DNA of 64,000 bases from Viscum album (lineage: Eukaryota; Streptophyta; Magnoliopsida; Santalales; Viscaceae), in NCBI GenBank assembly GCA_963277665.1, contig OY728131.1, positions 1,394,904,688 to 1,394,968,687 of the forward strand, written 5' to 3'. Shown here piece after piece: positions 59,753-64,000 of this stretch. The notes under the pieces were generated by a model that was not told the origin of the DNA, did no database searches, and saw only the letters and a list, made by a program, of their open reading frames with translations. Numbering within the stretch: position 1 is the first letter of the stretch; the number at the start of each line of letters is the position of its first letter. A program made the position numbers and the translations under genes.

Positions 59753-59766
59753 CCTCTGATACCAAC
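59753..59766 (-). other. PBS of TR-GAG, tRNA-Met type
   Basis: Minus strand GTTGGTATCAGAGG immediately after the 5' LTR, identical to that of element 1. Confidence 0.88.
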
Positions 59767-61368
59767 TGTAGAGACCCGTATCTTGACGTAAATTGACATT
59801 ACATTACATTTGCGGAATACTTAGTACATAACAAAAACATACACACAAGGATCGTAATAGTTTAGTGTCTTTTGAAACTCGGAACGTAATCTTCTAATCG
59901 TGGTGAAAGATCTTCAATATCTCCAATAAAGATCTTCCCTTTTTTTTTTACCTAAAACCTTTCTTTATATCCTGGGAAAGAAAAAAAACATAAAAGGGTG
60001 AGCTCAAATGCTCAGTAAGGGTAAACAAAAGAAATATCAATCACATCATATACATAAGAACATAGCTTTTGGAAATCTTAACCTGCAAAAGAGCTCATAA
60101 TATCATATCATGGGATAAATCATAGAAGTGAAAACGAGATCCCCATAATCATAACATAAAACTTGAAACTTTGTGGCATGCACACATAATCATGGAAAAT
60201 CATTTCTTGTTAGTCATGACTCATTGCCAAGACTATCTTAGTGGACAAAGTCCCTTTCTGAACCGAGTTCACTCCTCGTTTCAGTCCTGTATCACTGAAC
60301 CGAAATAACCTTCCGTTCTAGCCATGTCTATCTCATGAGATATAAAATCTTTACCCAATTCATTGGAGGGAGATATAGGTCCCACCCATCTTATAATGAA
60401 TCCTTTCTTATGTGTGCCACATAATCATAAAACATACATCATCACATAACACATGTAACAAAAATGGGATTCTTGAAACATGATGACATCATAAATAAAT
60501 TCATATAAGATAAAGGAATTCATAAAAATAATTCCATCACAACATGATCAAATCAATGTAATAATAGGGATAAAAACAGAACCCTTTATTATCTTAGATG
60601 CAAAATAATTTTGAAAAAACACTTGAACTCCATTCTTGAGGAAAATATCCTTTCTTCGTCAAAAACATTTTTCCTTTCATAACATGTCATACAACTTTAA
60701 AATAAAAGAAGTTGATTAAAAATAAACTCGAAAACTTGTAAAGGAAGCTTCTTGGAAATAATGTTTTAAAAATCCATTCATGCCGTATAAGTTAAAAAAA
60801 CATTCTTCGTACTTTTGTCGGAAAAGTCAAAAAGTACCTCGTACGAAAAACGACAAAAGATTCCTTTCGTATCTTTTACTAAAAACTCACCGAAGGGTAA
60901 AATTGGATATAAAATATTGTAGAAGGATGGAAATAATATTACATATTGAGGGAACATGGATGTGGATGATAAAATACACACCGGTAATTACCAAAGTAAA
61001 AACAATCTCGGATAAAAGTGAGATTGTGATATTTTCCCTTACCTTAGGTCCGATTTGCTTCGTATGAGTCCGAAACTCCTGTATAATGATTTAAATAATG
61101 TCATTGACTTATTACAGAATCATATTAATTGTTATGATATCATATATGGTTCACTTATGACATTATATTACCCGTTCTTTTGTAAATTCCATGTTAAAGA
61201 AGCATTTTGGGTAAAATCGTTTCATTTATCGTAGGTGTTTTGACTTGTTGTTCGTGACATTATTATTAATTATATCATGATTTACTTACTTACAGAATAT
61301 AGAATATTATTTATATATCATATATATTCAGTATATATATATATAATAGATAGATAAATGAAATGAAA

Positions 61369-61804
61369 AACACCGTTCATGGAGACGGTAGTCCGTACGT
61401 ACGCATGAACGCTGTTTTCCTTTCCTTATTGTCTTGAAATGGAAGTAAGTAGATGACATACATATGTATATATATACATAAATCCAGTAGTTTTATAATG
61501 TCATATATTTCATTATTATTTCTTATATATACTTTATAATCATTCTTAAATGGTTAACATGGAGAATGAATCTCATCGCGTCGTGGAGACGGTAGTCCGT
61601 ACGTACGCACGAGCGATGAAATCATTTCTATAAATATTGAATTGAATTGGAGTGGATTATACAATATATCAGAATCAATATGATGTTGTAATAACTATGT
61701 ATAGTTATTCTTTACACCATTATAACCATCCATGTAAGGTGGTGGTGGAAAATAGATTACACCACGGCGTGGAGACGGTATTCCGTACGTACGCACGCGC
61801 GGTG
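61369..61804 (-). other. LTR hairpins H1-H3, TR-GAG 5' LTR
   Basis: H1 61369-61416, H2 61573-61619 and H3 61760-61804 repeat the three hairpins of the other LTR. H3 here has TTCCGT in the loop, restoring the Watson-Crick inner stem. Confidence 0.72.
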
Positions 61805-62140
61805 ATTTCTTTTTCCGTAGGATGGATAGATGGTTAATTAGAGTTGTTTCATATTTATAATAACATATCAGTATATAAGAAATACTGATGCTATTACTTT
61901 ATCACGAAACAACTAAATAAGAAGAAGTTGAAGAAGAAAGAAATTGAAAAAGATCGGTAATGGATATTACCTCTTCTTTGGAACGCTTCTTTGAATCCTC
62001 TACTTAGGGAACTAAGATTGGTCTTTGAAGAAGACCAGGACCTCTAGGATGATACTAGGGAAGTGGAGAAGAGATTTTGGCAGGGGTTGGCCGAGCTTGA
62101 GTGCTCAATTTGGTGTGAGGAGGAGGGGGAGGAGGTGCCC

Positions 62141-62148
62141 TTTTATAA
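62141..62148 (-). promoter_or_regulatory. TATA box in TR-GAG 5' LTR
   Basis: Same CT-rich plus TATAAAAGG block on the minus strand. The donor-like GT follows 178 bp downstream (61969-61970). As the 5' LTR copy it would be the promoter of the element. Confidence 0.68.
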
Positions 62149-64000
62149 GGGAGGAGAGGGGCACCTTAGGAATTCTTAAAAATATTAATTTATAATAAAT
62201 CTAACCCCACTTAAAAACCTCCAAAAATGACTCATATTCGAAGATTAGATTAGATAGGTTTTTAATCTCATCAACCAATCAAATTTATACATATTTGGAT
62301 CTTATTTGAAACCTTATCATTTTGATTTATCCTTATTTAATCTATTTAAGTTTATTTGTGGTAATAAAATTCTAAATTTTAAATTATAACAAATTATAAC
62401 TTATTTGTTTTGAATTTTCCATAATTGTTTACTTTATAACATTATAGACCATATAAATATAAATTTATAATTTTTAAATGTTTTTGTGATTTTTAAACAA
62501 TTTTATAATATGTTATTTCTGTAAAATAACAATAGTGTCAATTTTGACACTATCCATTTATTTGAATATAAATAAAATATATACAGAAGATATGTTCAAA
62601 ATAAAAGCTTTAATATATTAATAAAAGGTCATATGTATCTATAAAATTAGTGCATCACATTAAATAGTTCATATAATATTTATTTTCTTATTTTTAAAAC
62701 CATTTATTTGGTTTATCTCTTAATAAAATAAATACGACAACATTTTTGTATAATTATTTAATATACTTATTTGTTGCATAAAAATTAAAAATAAAATCTT
62801 ATGATGAAAATAAATCTATTACCTTTCACAATAATACTTTTACTCGAATTTATCATCTTAAAATCACAATATTTAAATTGTTATATTTATTAAATTATGA
62901 AGGTGACAACTTTGGCATCATTTAAAATAAAATAATATAAGTGTCATAATCGCTTTAATAAGGCTCCAAATGGTCAAATATTCGACCATTGGATTCTTAT
63001 GGTTTACATTTACATGGAAAATAAGTTTTGGTTAGGTATTTGTGCATTTTATGGTCACTATTAGTTTAATAAAAACAATATTCTTGATTTTTCACTAGAT
63101 AAACAATTTCTGCATCACTATTGTTTCATAATTAATGATAATTATTTAATCCCTAAAAATTATAAATAAATTTATATGATGTAGATAATTTCATTATCTT
63201 TCTGGAGACTATTCATGTTCGTAGTTTCATGAAGTTTATCTCTAAATTAAAATTAATATACTTATAAGATTTAAGAAAGTGACATGTTGTCACTTTCATT
63301 GGTTTTAATTAATAATTAAGTTATTTTCATGGAAAAATGTCCATTAAATGATTCTAATCCAACCCTTAGGTGATATGGGTCTACTTTTAGTCATCCAATA
63401 GGATTTTGACATTTGTTAGGGTAATTTTAAAATATTATATTTACCCTTAATTGCCCGATTTACCTTTAACTATGGTAAATAAAATTTACCGTAGATACTA
63501 TTCATAATTCCCAAAAATAAAAAGTATCTTATTAACATAATTTGGAACCACTGATCCCAAATATGGAATCCATTTTTCCAAATTCAATACACAAAAGATG
63601 CAGAAATTAAATTAAAATTAATCCCGTTGTCGAGAGAAAACGGGATTTTCTTTAAAACATTGCAAAAGATTGAATTGATTTAACTTACGAATTCAAGGTA
63701 AAATCAATTCTAATGACATACATTATATTAAAGGGTAAAAATATATTCTGTTTATACTATAAAACCATTCAATATTATAATTTAACCACATAAGATATTA
63801 CGATGAAAAAAGTTGTTTTTAATTAAAATATAGCGTGTTTTTACTATTCATTAAAATATGAAAGTTATCGGAAAAATATCAAAACTTTATCTAATGTAAA
63901 TTTTTATATCTTGATTCAAAAGAAGAATATTATTTTGTCAAATTGAACATATAAACATGTAAAAAATTATATTTAATGTGGGTGCGCCATCAAAAGGCGG

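Larger units (their letters stand above)
52818..64000 (-). mobile_element. TR-GAG: non-autonomous chromovirus-derived element (runs off window)
   Basis: Minus-strand element with a complete LTR at 52818-57570 (4753 bp), a 2.2-kb internal region and a second, 5' LTR starting at 59767 and cut by the window end. The internal region has PBS, a short gag-like frame with zinc knuckles and a PPT, but no protease, RT, RNase H or integrase. Such LTR elements with gag only are known as TR-GAG. LTR ends and motifs resemble elements 1 and 2, which suggests a relative of those as the autonomous partner. It is inserted in the 3' LTR of element A. Confidence 0.88.
59767..64000 (-). repeat. TR-GAG 5' LTR, partial at window end
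   Basis: Starts TGTAGAGACCCG next to the PBS and remains collinear with 52818-57050. About 520 bp should remain beyond 64000. Confidence 0.92.

Noticed and set aside
1..64000. CRISPR array, bacterial operon, rRNA or organellar insertion
   Set aside because: No regularly spaced direct repeats, no polycistronic genes and no rRNA or plastid/mitochondrial gene motifs were seen.

Overview
The window looks like nuclear DNA of a seed plant, most likely a large-genome angiosperm. It is very AT-rich and holds plant LINE, Athila-type and Tekay/Del-type (chromodomain) Ty3/gypsy retrotransposons. No intact host gene, rRNA, organellar segment, CRISPR array or bacterial gene was found. Every protein-like stretch that could be recognised is a broken transposon domain, and most short open frames are chance frames or shadows.

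Layout. 1-3230: decayed LINE on +, with endonuclease, reverse transcriptase (RT), zinc-knuckle and RNase H traces. 3231-7162: relics of older Ty3/gypsy LTRs plus a gag fragment on +. 7163 to about 42575: remains of a terminal-inverted-repeat DNA transposon that has been filled by other elements. Inside it an Athila-like element (8903-41852, +) carries two LTRs, a decayed tRNA-Asp primer-binding site (PBS), gag and pol. The Athila protease/gag junction is interrupted twice, 93 bp apart, by two related long-LTR chromoviruses: element 1 (12770-24905, minus strand) and element 2 (24999-35235, plus strand, TTAGG target duplication). 42576-44470: AT-rich, nothing recognised. 44471 to beyond 52817: element A, a deleted chromovirus on + with GC-rich tandem repeats in its LTR. 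Its 3' LTR is interrupted by a young non-autonomous element, TR-GAG (52818 to beyond the window end, minus strand), which has 4.75-kb LTRs, a capsid-less gag and a tRNA-derived SINE-like insert.

By-eye LTR divergence gives a rough order of insertion. TR-GAG is youngest (a few percent), then element 1 (about 9% in a 170-bp sample), element A (about 16%), element 2 (about 19%) and Athila (20% or more). The nesting agrees with this.

The most unusual signal is in the LTRs of element 1, element 2 and TR-GAG. Downstream of a TATA box, all three families place a splice-donor-like site at an almost invariant 177-179 bp. This is followed by three spaced hairpins, which share a GTACGTAC-containing loop in TR-GAG and in hairpin H1 of the other two, and whose stems differ in sequence but keep pairing. 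Next come a CCAAT palindrome, an ACTGAG/GCTCA motif and an acceptor-like site. This looks like a structured leader intron under selection for RNA folding. It is inferred from the sequence alone and was not tested.
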